Notes: generated by a model not told the origin, from the letters alone. A stretch of 64,000 nucleotides of DNA from CAVVUC01 sp963751395 (GCA_963751395.1 CAVVUC010000001.1:744001-808000); one strand, 5' to 3'. Numbered from the stretch's first letter, positions 52,457 through 61,853 are shown. Numbers and translations are program-made.

Positions 52457-55294
52457 TCAGACCAGGAGGGATTCAATCTCCTCCATTGAAAGGCCGTTCA
52501 TTAACGGCTCCTCTCCTTCGACTGTCGCGTCTATCAATTCGCGCTTCTTCCGTTGCAGCGTCAGGATTTTCTCCTCGACGGTGCCTCTGGCGATGAGTTT
52601 GTAACTCGTGACGGCCTTTCGCTGGCCGATCCGGTGAGCCCGATCTGTGGCCTGGGCTTCGACGGCCGGATTCCACCACGGATCGAAATGCACGACTGTG
52701 TCGGCGGCGGTGAGGTTCAGGCCGGTTCCTCCAGCTTTCAGGCTGATCAAGAACACCGGCGGTCCGCCCTCATTTTGAAATCGATCCACCGTGCCTCTTC
52801 TGTCCTTGGTGGCACCATCCAAATGGCAGCAGCCGATGCGCGTCTGCTCCAAATGCGTTTTCAGGATTTGCAGCATGGTTGCAAACTGACTGAAAACCAG
52901 CACGCGATGACCGCCGTCGATTGCCTCTTGGAGCAATTCGTCCAAAAGCGCCACCTTGGCCGATGCCGATGCCTCGTCGGAACCCGAGAGATGGAGCAGT
53001 CGCAGATCGCAGCACGCCTGCCTGAGCCGCAGCAACGCCGTCAGCACGAGCATCCGCGCCTTGCCGATGTTCTTTTCACCGGAAGCCGCCTCGATCTGTT
53101 GCCGCCCGTGGGACAGCAGTTCATCATAGACCCCGCGCTGTTTGCCGGTCAGTTCGCAATAAGCCACTTGCTCGATTTTGTCCGGCAATTCGGCGGCGAC
53201 CTGCCGCTTCAATCTGCGAAGCATGAAAGGGCGCAATCGCTTCGCCAGCCGCTGTTGAACCCCGGTCGAGTCGCCTTGGGAAATCGGCTGTTCGTAGCGC
53301 TCCTTAAAGTCATCCCGCGTCCCCAAATAGCCCGGCATCAGAAAGTGCATGATGGACCAGAGATCGCGCACGGAATTCTCCATCGGCGTGCCAGTCAGGA
53401 CAAAGCGGTGCTTTGCCCGCAAAGCTGTCGCCGATTGGGCGTTCTGCGTGTCCGGATTCTTAATGTGCTGCGCCTCGTCGAGAATCACGGCGGAAAAGGT
53501 CACGCCCCGGTATTCGTCGATGTCACGCCTGAGCAGCGGGTAACTGGTGATGACGAGGTCGGAGCCGGTGAGTTTTTCAAAAGACGAATGCCGGTCGGCT
53601 CCTGTGATCGCCAGAGTTCGGATTTCGGGTGTGAATCGCGCCGCCTCCTGCTGCCAGTTGAAGATCAAAGATGACGGACAAACGATGAGAGCCGGACCGC
53701 CAACGGTTCGGAGAAAGGCGAGGGCCTGAAGCGTTTTTCCAAGCCCCATGTCGTCTGCCAGAATTCCGGCGAGACCGTTCCTGGCGAGAAAATTCATCCA
53801 GTAAACGCCTTCCTTTTGGTAAGGCCGGAGCACGTCTTCGAGCGACCCCAGCGGGATCGGCTGCATCTTTTGAAGCTGGCGCTGCGCACTGCTCCATTGC
53901 TGCCAATCGGCGGAAGCATGGATTTCCGCTCCATCGCCCATCGCGGCATCAATGTAGCCGGCCTGCATGCGGTTGATGCGATAAGTCCCCGGCTGGGTCT
54001 GCTGCGGGTTGCAATCGACGAGCACATTCTGCAATTCGTCGAGAAGTGCGGAATCAAACACGGCGACCTTGCTGTTGCGGAGCCGGAGATGGTTCTGGCC
54101 CATTTGGAGGAGCCTCTGGATTTCCGCACTGGAGAAATGCTCTCCCCCGGGCGCCGCAAGCGTGACTGTTAGTTCAAACCAATCCTCGCCGGAGCTGCGT
54201 ATTTCGAGGCGCGGCTTGACCCGTTCGATCTGTTCGGTCACATGCGCGAAACGCGAGCCGAGCGTGACAGACCATTCGCGCTCAAGCCGCGGGTATTCCT
54301 GCGCGAAGAAGCTCAGAATCTGACGCTCGCCGCTGAGTTTGTAATGCCCGGTTGTGTCCGGCCCGACGAATCCGGACTTCAGCAACCGGTCGAGAGACCG
54401 GCTTTCCGCCGCGAGGTTTCTTCCGGAAAAAGTGTCCCCGCGACTGGTCAGGCCGAGCGTCACGACGCGCTGCCCGTACAGGCATTGCAAACGCGCGGTC
54501 AGAAAATTGAGCGAGCCTTCCAGCGTGAGGGAAAACTCAGGCGCCATCGCGGCGGAAGCTTCGGTCGGCGCCACCTGCGCCGGTGCAGTTCCAGCCGGAG
54601 CGATCTCGGCCAGCAGCAACTCCACGTTCACCGTGGCACCTTTTCCGAACGTCACGCGGGCATGACCGCGCAGCGCCTCGAGCACTTTGCGCGCTTTCTC
54701 GCGAGACAGAATCACCATGCCCGAAAGCTCCCCGCCGACCAGCGACCGAATCGTTTCAATCACGCGCAGGTCTTCCGGCGAACACTGGAATGCCTTCGCC
54801 GGATCGAGCGCGTGGATCAGGAGCCGCCGGCCTGCCTGCTCGACTTCCAGACCGATCATGACCTGATCCTTGTCCCATGCCGCCTGGAAGTTTGGCGACA
54901 AAATGACGTGCAGCGCGATCCCCTCGCCAAGCGCAGCCGTGGAAAAAAACGGCCCCCGCTTTTCAACCGGTTGGGACTGCGTTTGCGGCGCTCGGGCTGC
55001 GAGGCTCTCCTTGGGACGGATCATCGCCACGCCGACCGCGAGCGAGTGCGCGCAAATCGTTCCCCACTCGCGCGACTCGCGGCAGGTGCAGATGTTTTCG
55101 ATGTTCGTGCGGCTCGTGATTTTCAGCCCCGCGCGAAACTCCTTCTCGCCGTCGCGCACGACGCCCTTGAGCAACGGCGGTGTATAGTTTGCGCTCACGA
55201 CACGCCCCATTTCGCAGAGGGCGCGCGCATGTTTCATCGCCTGCCAGCCGCCGGCTTCGGCAAGCAGTTTTTCAGTGAGTTCCACGGGAGTCAT
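52457..55294 (-). CDS. SWIM zinc-finger SNF2-family helicase
   Basis: The 945-residue protein has an N-terminal SWIM zinc finger (ICTCRESREWGTICAHS, CxC...CxH, about 88-106). A bacterial SNF2-associated region follows, then the two RecA-like lobes. Motif I is DDMGLGKTLQALAFL (about 511), the Walker B/DEAQ box is VILDEAQHIKN (about 603), FVLTGTPMENSVRDLW follows, and motif VI is in ATDRAHRIGQ. It belongs to the RapA/HepA-like Swi2/Snf2 ATPases and probably remodels nucleic acid-protein complexes during transcription or repair. No methylase or nuclease adjoins it, so I see no defence-system context. Confidence 0.92.
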   Translation of the reverse strand: MTPVELTEKLLAEAGGWQAMKHARALCEMGRVVSANYTPPLLKGVVRDGEKEFRAGLKITSRTNIENICTCRESREWGTICAHSLAVGVAMIRPKESLAARAPQTQSQPVEKRGPFFSTAALGEGIALHVILSPNFQAAWDKDQVMIGLEVEQAGRRLLIHALDPAKAFQCSPEDLRVIETIRSLVGGELSGMVILSREKARKVLEALRGHARVTFGKGATVNVELLLAEIAPAGTAPAQVAPTEASAAMAPEFSLTLEGSLNFLTARLQCLYGQRVVTLGLTSRGDTFSGRNLAAESRSLDRLLKSGFVGPDTTGHYKLSGERQILSFFAQEYPRLEREWSVTLGSRFAHVTEQIERVKPRLEIRSSGEDWFELTVTLAAPGGEHFSSAEIQRLLQMGQNHLRLRNSKVAVFDSALLDELQNVLVDCNPQQTQPGTYRINRMQAGYIDAAMGDGAEIHASADWQQWSSAQRQLQKMQPIPLGSLEDVLRPYQKEGVYWMNFLARNGLAGILADDMGLGKTLQALAFLRTVGGPALIVCPSSLIFNWQQEAARFTPEIRTLAITGADRHSSFEKLTGSDLVITSYPLLRRDIDEYRGVTFSAVILDEAQHIKNPDTQNAQSATALRAKHRFVLTGTPMENSVRDLWSIMHFLMPGYLGTRDDFKERYEQPISQGDSTGVQQRLAKRLRPFMLRRLKRQVAAELPDKIEQVAYCELTGKQRGVYDELLSHGRQQIEAASGEKNIGKARMLVLTALLRLRQACCDLRLLHLSGSDEASASAKVALLDELLQEAIDGGHRVLVFSQFATMLQILKTHLEQTRIGCCHLDGATKDRRGTVDRFQNEGGPPVFLISLKAGGTGLNLTAADTVVHFDPWWNPAVEAQATDRAHRIGQRKAVTSYKLIARGTVEEKILTLQRKKRELIDATVEGEEPLMNGLSMEEIESLLV

Positions 55295-55326
55295 CGGCGG
55301 GATTTACAAAACGAAACAAGCGTTTA

Positions 55327-56124
55327 ATGTCGCAGTTCGCTTCGCCGAAACCAATGAAAACAATAGCCGTGGCCAATCAGAAAGGTGGTGTGGGAAAAAC
55401 CACGACCGCAGTGAATCTCGCGACTTGTCTGGCCGCGAAAAACGTGCGCGTGCTTCTGATCGACCTCGACCCGCAGGCGAACGCAACGAGCGGCCTCGGG
55501 TTGGAAGGGCTCGAAGGCCAAAGCATCTACGGCCCGCTTCTTGGAGCCGCGAACATCGTGGACAAAATTCTGCCCACTCGTTTCGAGCATCTCTTCATGC
55601 TGCCCGCCGACCTTGATCTCGCGGGCGCGGAAATCGAAGTCGCGCGGCTCGACGATCACCTTATCCGCCTTCGCCTGGCGCTTGCCCCGCTGGTTGCGGA
55701 TGCGCCGTTCGATTACGTCCTGCTCGACTGCCCGCCTTCGCTCGGCATTTTGATGACGAACGCCCTCGCTGCCGCAGACGAACTTCTGGTGCCGATTCAG
55801 TGCGAATACTTCGCGCTCGAGGGGCTTTCGAAAATCATCCAGGTCATCGAGCAGATTAAGAGCGTCGGCGCAAATCCCGGCCTGATCCTCGGCGGCATCG
55901 TCATGACGATGTTCTCGCGGACCAATCTCAGCCAGCAAGTAATCGAAGAGGTGCGCAAACATTTTGGCGAGATTGTGTATGGAGCAATCATTCCGCGCTC
56001 GATCCGGCTCGGCGAAGCTCCCAGCTTCGGCAAACCGATCATCGAATACGAGCCAGGTGGAGCCAGTGCGAATGCCTATCGGGCACTCGCCGAGGAGTTC
56101 CTTGGCAGGCAAAGGCCAAAGTAG
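55327..56124 (+). CDS. parA: ParA/Soj-type ATPase without an adjacent ParB
   Basis: The 265-residue deviant Walker ATPase has KGGVGKTTTAVNLATCLA, switch I LIDLDPQANAT, VLLDCPPSLGILM and a normal ParA C-terminus (PRSIRLGEAPSFGKPIIEYE). ATG 55354 (MKTIAVANQ) is the family-like start; 55327 adds nine residues. Soj-type ParA proteins drive chromosome-origin segregation with ParB. No parB follows: the next gene is on the opposite strand and encodes a coiled-coil membrane protein. Confidence 0.94.
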   Translation: MSQFASPKPMKTIAVANQKGGVGKTTTAVNLATCLAAKNVRVLLIDLDPQANATSGLGLEGLEGQSIYGPLLGAANIVDKILPTRFEHLFMLPADLDLAGAEIEVARLDDHLIRLRLALAPLVADAPFDYVLLDCPPSLGILMTNALAAADELLVPIQCEYFALEGLSKIIQVIEQIKSVGANPGLILGGIVMTMFSRTNLSQQVIEEVRKHFGEIVYGAIIPRSIRLGEAPSFGKPIIEYEPGGASANAYRALAEEFLGRQRPK

Positions 56125-56137
56125 AAAAGCTTCGGAT

Positions 56138-57466
56138 CTACAACACCGTGAGGCTTTTTGAGCCAAGCCACGCGATGTAGAAGGAGACGAGAACGACGAA
56201 GACCACGAACAAGATGACACCCCGCGCAAGGAGGCCCATCTTCGTATTTGCGCTTTCCAGTTCCTTGCTGTGACGGCTCCGCTCATCGTTCATGCGAGCG
56301 ATGATGCTGGTGAGAAATTCGTTCTGATCCTGCAGGTTCGGTTCAGCGCTTTCGATTGGTGGATCGCACTCCTCGGAAAGGATGTCTTCACCTTCGGAAA
56401 GTTGCCCCGGTTGGGAGTCGTCCTGCCGGAGCTGGAACGCTTCCGAGATTCCGTCCTTCGTGCGTTTGAACCGCGTTGCCAGGATCTCGTGCTTCTTCTC
56501 CAGCGCACTGAATGCCTTCGCTTGGTTTGCGATTCGGGCGTTGGCTTGCGCCAATTCCCCCGCAGCTTTCTCGCGCTCTTTCTGTACGGCGCGCAGGTTC
56601 TCCCCGCAGTCTGCGAGTTCGCTTCGTGTTTCCTTCAGTTCCTCCACAAGCTTGTCGCGCTCGCTTTGAAGGCTTTGCACCAGCTTCTGGGTTTCATCGA
56701 GTGAGTTCCTGGTCTGGCAAAGTTCGCCTGAACTCTTGGCGCGCTCAGCTTCAGCCTCCTCGAGGCGATTCCGTGTTTCAGCAGACTCAGTCCGAATCCG
56801 ATCGAATTCGCTCTGGAGCTTGTCGTGCGCTGTCCGCGAGACATCAGCCTGCACCTGGCTCTGTTCGAGCGCCATTTTTGTCTCAGCAAGCTCGTCCGCC
56901 AGTTTCTCGCCGTTGCCCTGCGATTTCGCCAGTTTCTCACGCGACTCCCCCAGCTCCGTCTGCGCTTGCCGGAGGTCGTTTGACAGCTTCTCGCTTCGTT
57001 TCTTTGCGGCATCCAACTGGACCTGCGCGTCCTGTAGCTTCGCCTTTTCTTTATTCAACTCCGCCACAACCGCCACAGACGCCGAGAGGTGCTTGCGCTC
57101 CGCCCGCAACGCTTCGATCTGCGTTTGGGCTTTATCCAACTCCTGTTTCGCGTGAGCAAGGGCCGCCGAGAGCGAGTCACGCTGCTTTTCCCAGCCGTTA
57201 AACTTCCCGCAGGCCTGCATTGTCTTTGCGGTGACGTGCTCAAGCTGGGTCCTTGCATACTGAAGGCCCGAGGTGAGCTTTTCACGCTGGTTCCGTAGCG
57301 AAACGATTTCACTGATCAGTTCCGGGCTTTCGACCACGGGAATCCCCCGCAATGGGATTTGCACGGACCTGGAGCAGTGCGGGCATGCAATGGACTCGCC
57401 CGATCCGCTTTCGTCGGCGACCATCGGCTGGCCGCAGGCCGGGCAGTCGAATCTAATGTCAACCAT
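56138..57466 (-). CDS. Zinc-ribbon, long coiled-coil protein with C-terminal membrane anchor
   Basis: The 442-residue protein starts with a zinc-ribbon (CPACG at about 9-13, CPHC at about 28-31). A coiled coil of some 280 residues follows (from LISEIVSLRNQREKLTSGLQ to about 340; many heptads such as LRQAQTELGESREKLAKSQ). An acidic linker (SEGEDILSEECDPPIES) and a single C-terminal transmembrane helix (LLARGVILFVVFVVLVSFYI) complete it. No enzyme domain is seen. It converges on parA with 13 bp between the stops. Tail-anchored topology would place the zinc ribbon and coiled coil in the cytoplasm. Confidence 0.75.
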   Translation of the reverse strand: MVDIRFDCPACGQPMVADESGSGESIACPHCSRSVQIPLRGIPVVESPELISEIVSLRNQREKLTSGLQYARTQLEHVTAKTMQACGKFNGWEKQRDSLSAALAHAKQELDKAQTQIEALRAERKHLSASVAVVAELNKEKAKLQDAQVQLDAAKKRSEKLSNDLRQAQTELGESREKLAKSQGNGEKLADELAETKMALEQSQVQADVSRTAHDKLQSEFDRIRTESAETRNRLEEAEAERAKSSGELCQTRNSLDETQKLVQSLQSERDKLVEELKETRSELADCGENLRAVQKEREKAAGELAQANARIANQAKAFSALEKKHEILATRFKRTKDGISEAFQLRQDDSQPGQLSEGEDILSEECDPPIESAEPNLQDQNEFLTSIIARMNDERSRHSKELESANTKMGLLARGVILFVVFVVLVSFYIAWLGSKSLTVL

Positions 57467-57550
57467 GGTAGTGGTGCTGATAAATGGTGGTTCGTGAAAA
57501 AATGAAATCCCCCTTTGTAGAGCAAATGTAATGCTAACCCCTCGTGATTT

Positions 57551-57859
57551 ATGACACTTCCCGGTTTTCTGCGTGAAGAGCGCGACGCGGTCCTGCTCGC
57601 CGTAAAACTTCAGCCACGCGCGTCATCGAACCAGATTGCCGAGCCGCTTGGCGACGAGCTGCGGATCAAAGTTTCCGCCCCGCCTGTCGATGACGCCGCC
57701 AACGCAGCCCTGGTCGAGCTGCTCGCGAAAACACTCCGATGTCCGCGCAATCGAATCGAACTCGTGCGGGGGCACACCTCGCGCCATAAAACGCTGAAGC
57801 TCCACGGGTTCACAGCCAGCGAAGTTCTCGAAAAGCTGGCTCCGCGCACGGCGACGTGA
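57551..57859 (+). CDS. DUF167 (YggU) family protein
   Basis: The 102-residue protein matches the DUF167 fold throughout: VLLAVKLQPRASSNQIAEPL, DELRIKVSAPPVDDAANAAL, ELLAKTL and IELVRGHTSRHKTLKLHG. The family is widespread and of unknown function. It ends 81 bp before the oxidoreductase start; no coupling. Confidence 0.92.
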   Translation: MTLPGFLREERDAVLLAVKLQPRASSNQIAEPLGDELRIKVSAPPVDDAANAALVELLAKTLRCPRNRIELVRGHTSRHKTLKLHGFTASEVLEKLAPRTAT

Positions 57860-57940
57860 GGCACAGGCGCAAAGATATTTACAACCGGAATGGCATCGGA
57901 TACGAAGCTCACTCCTCATCACCGCCCTCCCTCTACCAGC

Positions 57941-59095
57941 ATGAAAAAGAAACTCAGAATCGGAATGATCGGCTACAACTTCATGGGCAAGGCGCACTCG
58001 AATGCGTGGCGCCAGGCCGGCAAGTTCTTCGATCTGCCTGCCGAGATCGAAATGAAAACGATCTGCGGGCGCACTGCGAAAAGCGTCGAGCAGGCGCGCG
58101 AGCAACTCGGCTGGCAGCAGGCCAGCACCGACTGGCGCGAGGTCGTGAACGATCCGGAAATTGACATCATCGACATCACCACGCCCAACGACACGCATGC
58201 CGGGATCGCAATTGCCGCCGCAAAGAACGGCAAGGCGATCCTTTGCGAAAAGCCGCTCGCGATGGACATCCCCGAGTGCGAAGCGATGGTCGCCGCCGTG
58301 AAAAAGGCGAAGGTGGTGAACATGGTCTGCCACAACTACCGCCGCATCCCGGCCATCGCGCTCGCGAAACGGATGATCGAGAATGGCGACTTGGGCGACC
58401 GTATTTTTCACTACCGCGCCCGCTACGCGCAGGACTGGATCACCGACCCGAACTTCCCGCTCGTCTGGCGGCTTCAATCCAAGATCGCCGGCTCGGGTTC
58501 GCACGGCGACATCGACGCGCACATCATCGACCTCGGACGTTATCTCGTCGGAGAACTCAAGGAAGTCTGCGGCGTCATGGAGACATTCATCAAAGAGCGC
58601 CCCCTCCTCGCGGAAACAGGCGCGGGACTTGGCGCGAAGGCTTCTCAGAAAATGGGCAAGGTCACCGTCGATGACGCCGTGTCGTGGATCGGCCGGTTCA
58701 AGAACGGGGCTATTGCAAACCTCGAAGCCACGCGGTTCGCGCATGGCCGCAAGAACCACATCACGCTCGAAATCAACGGCAGCAAAGGCTCGCTCGCCTT
58801 CAACTTCGAGGACATGAACCGCCTCGAATACTACAACGCCGAAGACCCCGCCGACCGGCGCGGCTTCCGCAGCATCATCGTCACCGAAGGAGCGCATCCG
58901 TACGCCGGAGCCTGGTGGCCGCCCGGCCACATCATCGGCTACGAGCACACGTTCGTGAACGCCTTCGCCGACTTCGTCAAGGCGGTCGTCGCAGGAAAAA
59001 GCGTGCAGCCGACCTTCGCCGACGGCCTCGAAAACGAACGCGTTCTCAGCGCCATCACCCAAAGCGCGAGGACAAAACAGTGGGTGAAACTTTAG
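57941..59095 (+). CDS. Gfo/Idh/MocA family oxidoreductase
   Basis: NAD(P)-dependent sugar/inositol-type oxidoreductase of 384 residues. ATG 57941 (MKKKLRIGMIGYNFMGKAHS) starts directly with the dinucleotide-binding loop GYNFMGKAH. Family motifs are IDIIDITTPNDTHAGIA, the catalytic-Lys segment ILCEKPLAMD, and GSHGDIDAHIIDLGRYLVG with conserved Asp/His. No twin-arginine signal is present, so it is cytoplasmic. Such proteins are highly amplified in Verrucomicrobiota and often act on unusual sugars; the DUF1080 gene at 39584 could belong to the same 3-keto-sugar chemistry, which is speculative. Confidence 0.93.
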   Translation: MKKKLRIGMIGYNFMGKAHSNAWRQAGKFFDLPAEIEMKTICGRTAKSVEQAREQLGWQQASTDWREVVNDPEIDIIDITTPNDTHAGIAIAAAKNGKAILCEKPLAMDIPECEAMVAAVKKAKVVNMVCHNYRRIPAIALAKRMIENGDLGDRIFHYRARYAQDWITDPNFPLVWRLQSKIAGSGSHGDIDAHIIDLGRYLVGELKEVCGVMETFIKERPLLAETGAGLGAKASQKMGKVTVDDAVSWIGRFKNGAIANLEATRFAHGRKNHITLEINGSKGSLAFNFEDMNRLEYYNAEDPADRRGFRSIIVTEGAHPYAGAWWPPGHIIGYEHTFVNAFADFVKAVVAGKSVQPTFADGLENERVLSAITQSARTKQWVKL

Positions 59096-59104
59096 AACAA
59101 TAAA

Positions 59105-59172
59105 GCCGCAGAGGACACAGAGATCACGGAGGATTCCCAACTGACCTCGTTGAACTCTGTGTCCTCCGTGGC
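59105..59172. repeat. Palindromic intergenic repeat (CCGCAGAGG family)
   Basis: Two 18-bp arms (gccgcagaggacacagag, 59105-59122, and its near complement 59155-59172; 16 of 18 pair) enclose 32 bp between the oxidoreductase and fabG. The left arm begins with the same ccgcagagg core as the element at 25822-25889. Confidence 0.7.
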
Positions 59173-59184
59173 CAAAACAACCTT

Positions 59185-59932
59185 ATGAATAGATTCGAAA
59201 ACCAAGTCGCCATCGTCACCGGCGCGGGCCGGGGAATCGGCCACGCCATCGCCCTTCGCTTTGCGAGTGAGGGCGCGAAAGTCGCCGTCGTCAGCCGCAC
59301 CGAAGCCAACTCCGCAAAGACCGCCGACGAAATCAACGCAGCCCATCCGGGAGCGGCCAAAGCGTATCCCGTCGATGTCGCCGACCACAAAGCCGTCGCG
59401 GAACTCGTTCAGAAAATCCACGCCGACTTTTCGCGCATCGACATTCTCGTCAACAACGCAGGCGTCACGCGCGACGGCCTCAGCATGCGGATGATCGGAG
59501 GAGGACTGGGATGTCGTCGTCGATACGAATCTGAAAGGCGCGTTCAGTTTCATCCAGGCCGTCGAGCGCCCGATGATCAAGCAACGCAGCGGACGCATCA
59601 TCAACATCAGCTCCGTCGCCGGCCTCATGGGCAACGCCGGTCAGTCCAACTACGCCGCGAGCAAGGCCGGCCTTCTCGGCCTCAGCAAATCGCTCGCGCG
59701 CGAACTCGCCAGCCGCAACATCACCGTCAACGTCGTCGCCCCAGGCTTCATCACCACCGACATGACCGGCGTGCTGCCCGATGCGGTTAAGACCGGAGTG
59801 CTGGCAAACATCCCGCTCGGCAAATTCGGCGAACCCGAAGACATCGCCAGCGCTGTCGCGTTCCTCGCAAGCCCCGAAGCCAAATACATCACCGGCCAGA
59901 TCCTCACCGTCGATGGCGGGATGGTGATGTGA
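59185..59932 (+). CDS. fabG: 3-oxoacyl-[ACP] reductase FabG, frameshifted
   Basis: Short-chain dehydrogenase that reduces 3-oxoacyl-ACP with NADPH in fatty acid synthesis. The first part has the cofactor loop TGAGRGIGHAIALRF and NNAGVTRDGLSMRM. One extra base near 59491-59496 shifts the frame; without it the expected SEEDWDVVVDTNLKGAFSFI follows. The rest carries the catalytic Ser in IINISSVAGLMGN, Tyr and Lys in SNYAASKAGLLGL, and the FabG ending ITGQILTVDGGMVM. Full length is about 249 residues. Confidence 0.9.
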
Positions 59933-59964
59933 GGGATAATCGCCATCAACTGAACGTGCCCGCG

Positions 59965-60180
59965 TCAATCCGAGGATCCAACTTTGTAATGAATCCGTCG
60001 AATATGCTCGTAAGGAATGATGTCCGCGTAACCTTGATCGTCTTCGATCACCAGCACTTTTTGGAACACTGCTGCGTGATCGGATGTAGGGATCGAATAA
60101 ACAACATCCTCAGCAACATCGACGACGAATGGCTGAAAAGGCTTCGTATGGATTAGCTTCAGGATTTGCTCACGCATCAA
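59965..60180 (-). CDS. Small protein of unknown function
   Basis: The 71-residue protein (MMREQILKLIHTKPFQPFVV, ending EHIRRIHYKVGSSD) resembles a type of small protein with a PFxPF...D N-terminus and a terminal (E/D)xxxIxxI segment found in Verrucomicrobiota and Planctomycetota. It has no signal peptide. I cannot assign a function. It lies in the fabG-sixA gap on the opposite strand. Confidence 0.6.
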   Translation of the reverse strand: MMREQILKLIHTKPFQPFVVDVAEDVVYSIPTSDHAAVFQKVLVIEDDQGYADIIPYEHIRRIHYKVGSSD

Positions 60181-60235
60181 TCACATTTACCCTTTCGACG
60201 GGGTGCCGCAAAGTAAATCAGCCCGCTTAAATCCC

Positions 60236-60706
60236 ATGCTTCTCTACTTGCTCCGCCACGCCGACGCCGAGCCGCACGCGAGTTCCGATGCGGCGCGCGA
60301 GTTGACGAAGAAAGGCATCGATCAGGCGCGGCGCGTCGGCAAATTCTGTCGTCGCAACGAAATCGTGCCTTCGATCATCGTCACCAGTCCGCTTGTTCGC
60401 GCGGAGCAAACGGCGCGGATCGTAGCAGAGGAACTGGAACTGCCCGAAGTCGTCGTCGCCCCTTTTCTCCAATGCGGAATGGACCCGGAAACAGCGCTCG
60501 ATGAAATCAAGAGCCACCTTCGATTCGAGAGCGTGATGCTCGTCGGGCACGAACCGGATTTCAGCCATCTGGCGGCAAAGCTTTTGGGCGCGTCATCGGG
60601 AACCAAGATCAACATTCGCAAAGCCTCGCTCACTCTTTTTGAAATTCAGGACGCCAAGGCCAGCACCGCCGTCTTGCAGTTTTCCATTCCCGCGAAACTC
60701 CTGTGA
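60236..60706 (+). CDS. sixA: Phosphohistidine phosphatase SixA
   Basis: Histidine phosphatase superfamily protein of 156 residues; ATG 60236 (MLLYLLRHADAEPH) puts the catalytic RHG-type motif LLRHADAE at the N-terminus. The second catalytic His is in VMLVGHEPDFSHLAA, and the conserved Arg pair is in TSPLVRAEQTARIV. SixA dephosphorylates phosphohistidine in HPt/PTS proteins. Its stop overlaps the GTG start of pgl (60703), so the two are translationally coupled. Confidence 0.92.
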   Translation: MLLYLLRHADAEPHASSDAARELTKKGIDQARRVGKFCRRNEIVPSIIVTSPLVRAEQTARIVAEELELPEVVVAPFLQCGMDPETALDEIKSHLRFESVMLVGHEPDFSHLAAKLLGASSGTKINIRKASLTLFEIQDAKASTAVLQFSIPAKLL

Positions 60707-61395
60707 CGCCGAACATCATCCGCACGAACTCATTCGTCGCAGACGCCGCAAACTTCATTCTCGAAAACGCGCGCGAGGCGATGCGGGAGCGGGGCATGTT
60801 CCGGCTCAGCCTTTGCGGCGGGAGCACTCCGCGACCTGTCTATGCGGAGCTTGCAAGGATCGGCTCCGATCTTGATTGGGAGAAAATCCAAATCACCTTC
60901 GGCGACGAACGCTGCGTTCCGCCCGACGACGCGCAGAGCAATTACAAAATGGCGAAGGAATCGCTGCTCGATCGCGTTTCGATTCCTGCCGGGAACGTCT
61001 TTCGCATGCGCGGCGAACTGCCGCCCGACGATGCCGCCCGCGAATACGAAGCGAAACTCGCCGCTGTGGCCGCGCGTTTCGGCGAACAGCGTTACCTGCA
61101 CGACCTTATCCTGCTGGGCCTCGGCGACGACGGCCACACCGCCTCGCTGTTCCCCGGCACCGCCGCGCTCGATGAGACGGAGCGAAACGTCGTCGCCAAC
61201 TTCGTCCCGAAATTCGCCGCGCATCGGATCACCTTCACCTGCCCGCTCATCAACGCCGCGCGCCACGTCTGCTTCCTCGTCAACGACCCTAAGAAATCCG
61301 GCGTCATCGACGAGGTTCTAAGCGGCAAATCCGACTACCCATCCGCGCGAGTGGTTCCGGCTTCCGGGGAGTTAACGTGGTTGATTGGTTGTTAG
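60703..61395 (+). CDS. pgl: 6-phosphogluconolactonase
   Basis: DevB/SOL-type lactonase of the oxidative pentose phosphate pathway, 230 residues. Visible signatures are LCGGSTPRPVYAEL, ITFGDERCVPPDDAQSNYKM, LILLGLGDDGHTASLFPGT and a C-terminal PASGELTWLIG. The start GTG 60703 overlaps the sixA stop. No zwf or gnd gene is adjacent. Confidence 0.95.
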   Translation: MTPNIIRTNSFVADAANFILENAREAMRERGMFRLSLCGGSTPRPVYAELARIGSDLDWEKIQITFGDERCVPPDDAQSNYKMAKESLLDRVSIPAGNVFRMRGELPPDDAAREYEAKLAAVAARFGEQRYLHDLILLGLGDDGHTASLFPGTAALDETERNVVANFVPKFAAHRITFTCPLINAARHVCFLVNDPKKSGVIDEVLSGKSDYPSARVVPASGELTWLIGC

Positions 61396-61400
61396 ACCAT

Positions 61401-61841
61401 ATGCCTCGCCTCTGGAACGCAGTTTACACGATTATCTTCGCTCTTTCGATGTGGCTTGGATACGTCTCAATGACCCCAGACAAATTGCGCCGGCTAAACC
61501 CCAGCATTGCATCAGGCTGTGTTCTTCCATTTGCGTTAGCTTCGATTGGCGGCATTCTCGCGATGCGATACGCACGTTCCAAGAATGCCTGTTTCCGTTT
61601 ACCGTCTTGGAACCGTCGTTTCCCGTTCTGTTATTGGGAAGATCCGATGCAGGCATTCTTCGGCTACACTCTCGTAACATTTGGCCTGCTGATGGGAGGC
61701 TTCTTTCGCATTTCGGTCAGCGGCGCTAACGGGCTATGGGAGGTGTTGTGGGATGCATCTTCATGCGCCGGTCTGTTGGTGGCACAGGTTGTCGGCTATA
61801 GACTTTACCGCGACGCCGCTGGGATGCAGCGCACTCCCTGA
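61401..61841 (+). CDS. Small membrane protein of unknown function
   Basis: ATG 61401 gives 146 residues (a GTG at 61377 would overlap the pgl 3' end). Four hydrophobic segments are visible: NAVYTIIFALSMWLGYVSM, GCVLPFALASIGGILAM, FFGYTLVTFGLLMGGFF and SSCAGLLVAQVVGYRLY. Basic and aromatic loops (RYARSKNACFRLPSWNRRF) lie between. I recognise no family. Local codon use looks less GC-rich than pgl, which may indicate recent acquisition. Confidence 0.6.
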   Translation: MPRLWNAVYTIIFALSMWLGYVSMTPDKLRRLNPSIASGCVLPFALASIGGILAMRYARSKNACFRLPSWNRRFPFCYWEDPMQAFFGYTLVTFGLLMGGFFRISVSGANGLWEVLWDASSCAGLLVAQVVGYRLYRDAAGMQRTP

Positions 61842-61853
61842 AAGGCATTCGGC

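Noticed and set aside
52457..57466. SNF2 helicase, ParA and coiled-coil protein as one DISARM- or Zorya-like defence operon.
   Set aside because: The genes alternate in strand, and no methyltransferase, PLD or MotAB-like partner is present.
37984..59496. Programmed ribosomal frameshifting in ndk, lysC, gatB or fabG.
   Set aside because: The breaks share no slippery heptamer or downstream pseudoknot, are mostly one-base insertions and reach about ten in one gene. Sequencing error is simpler.
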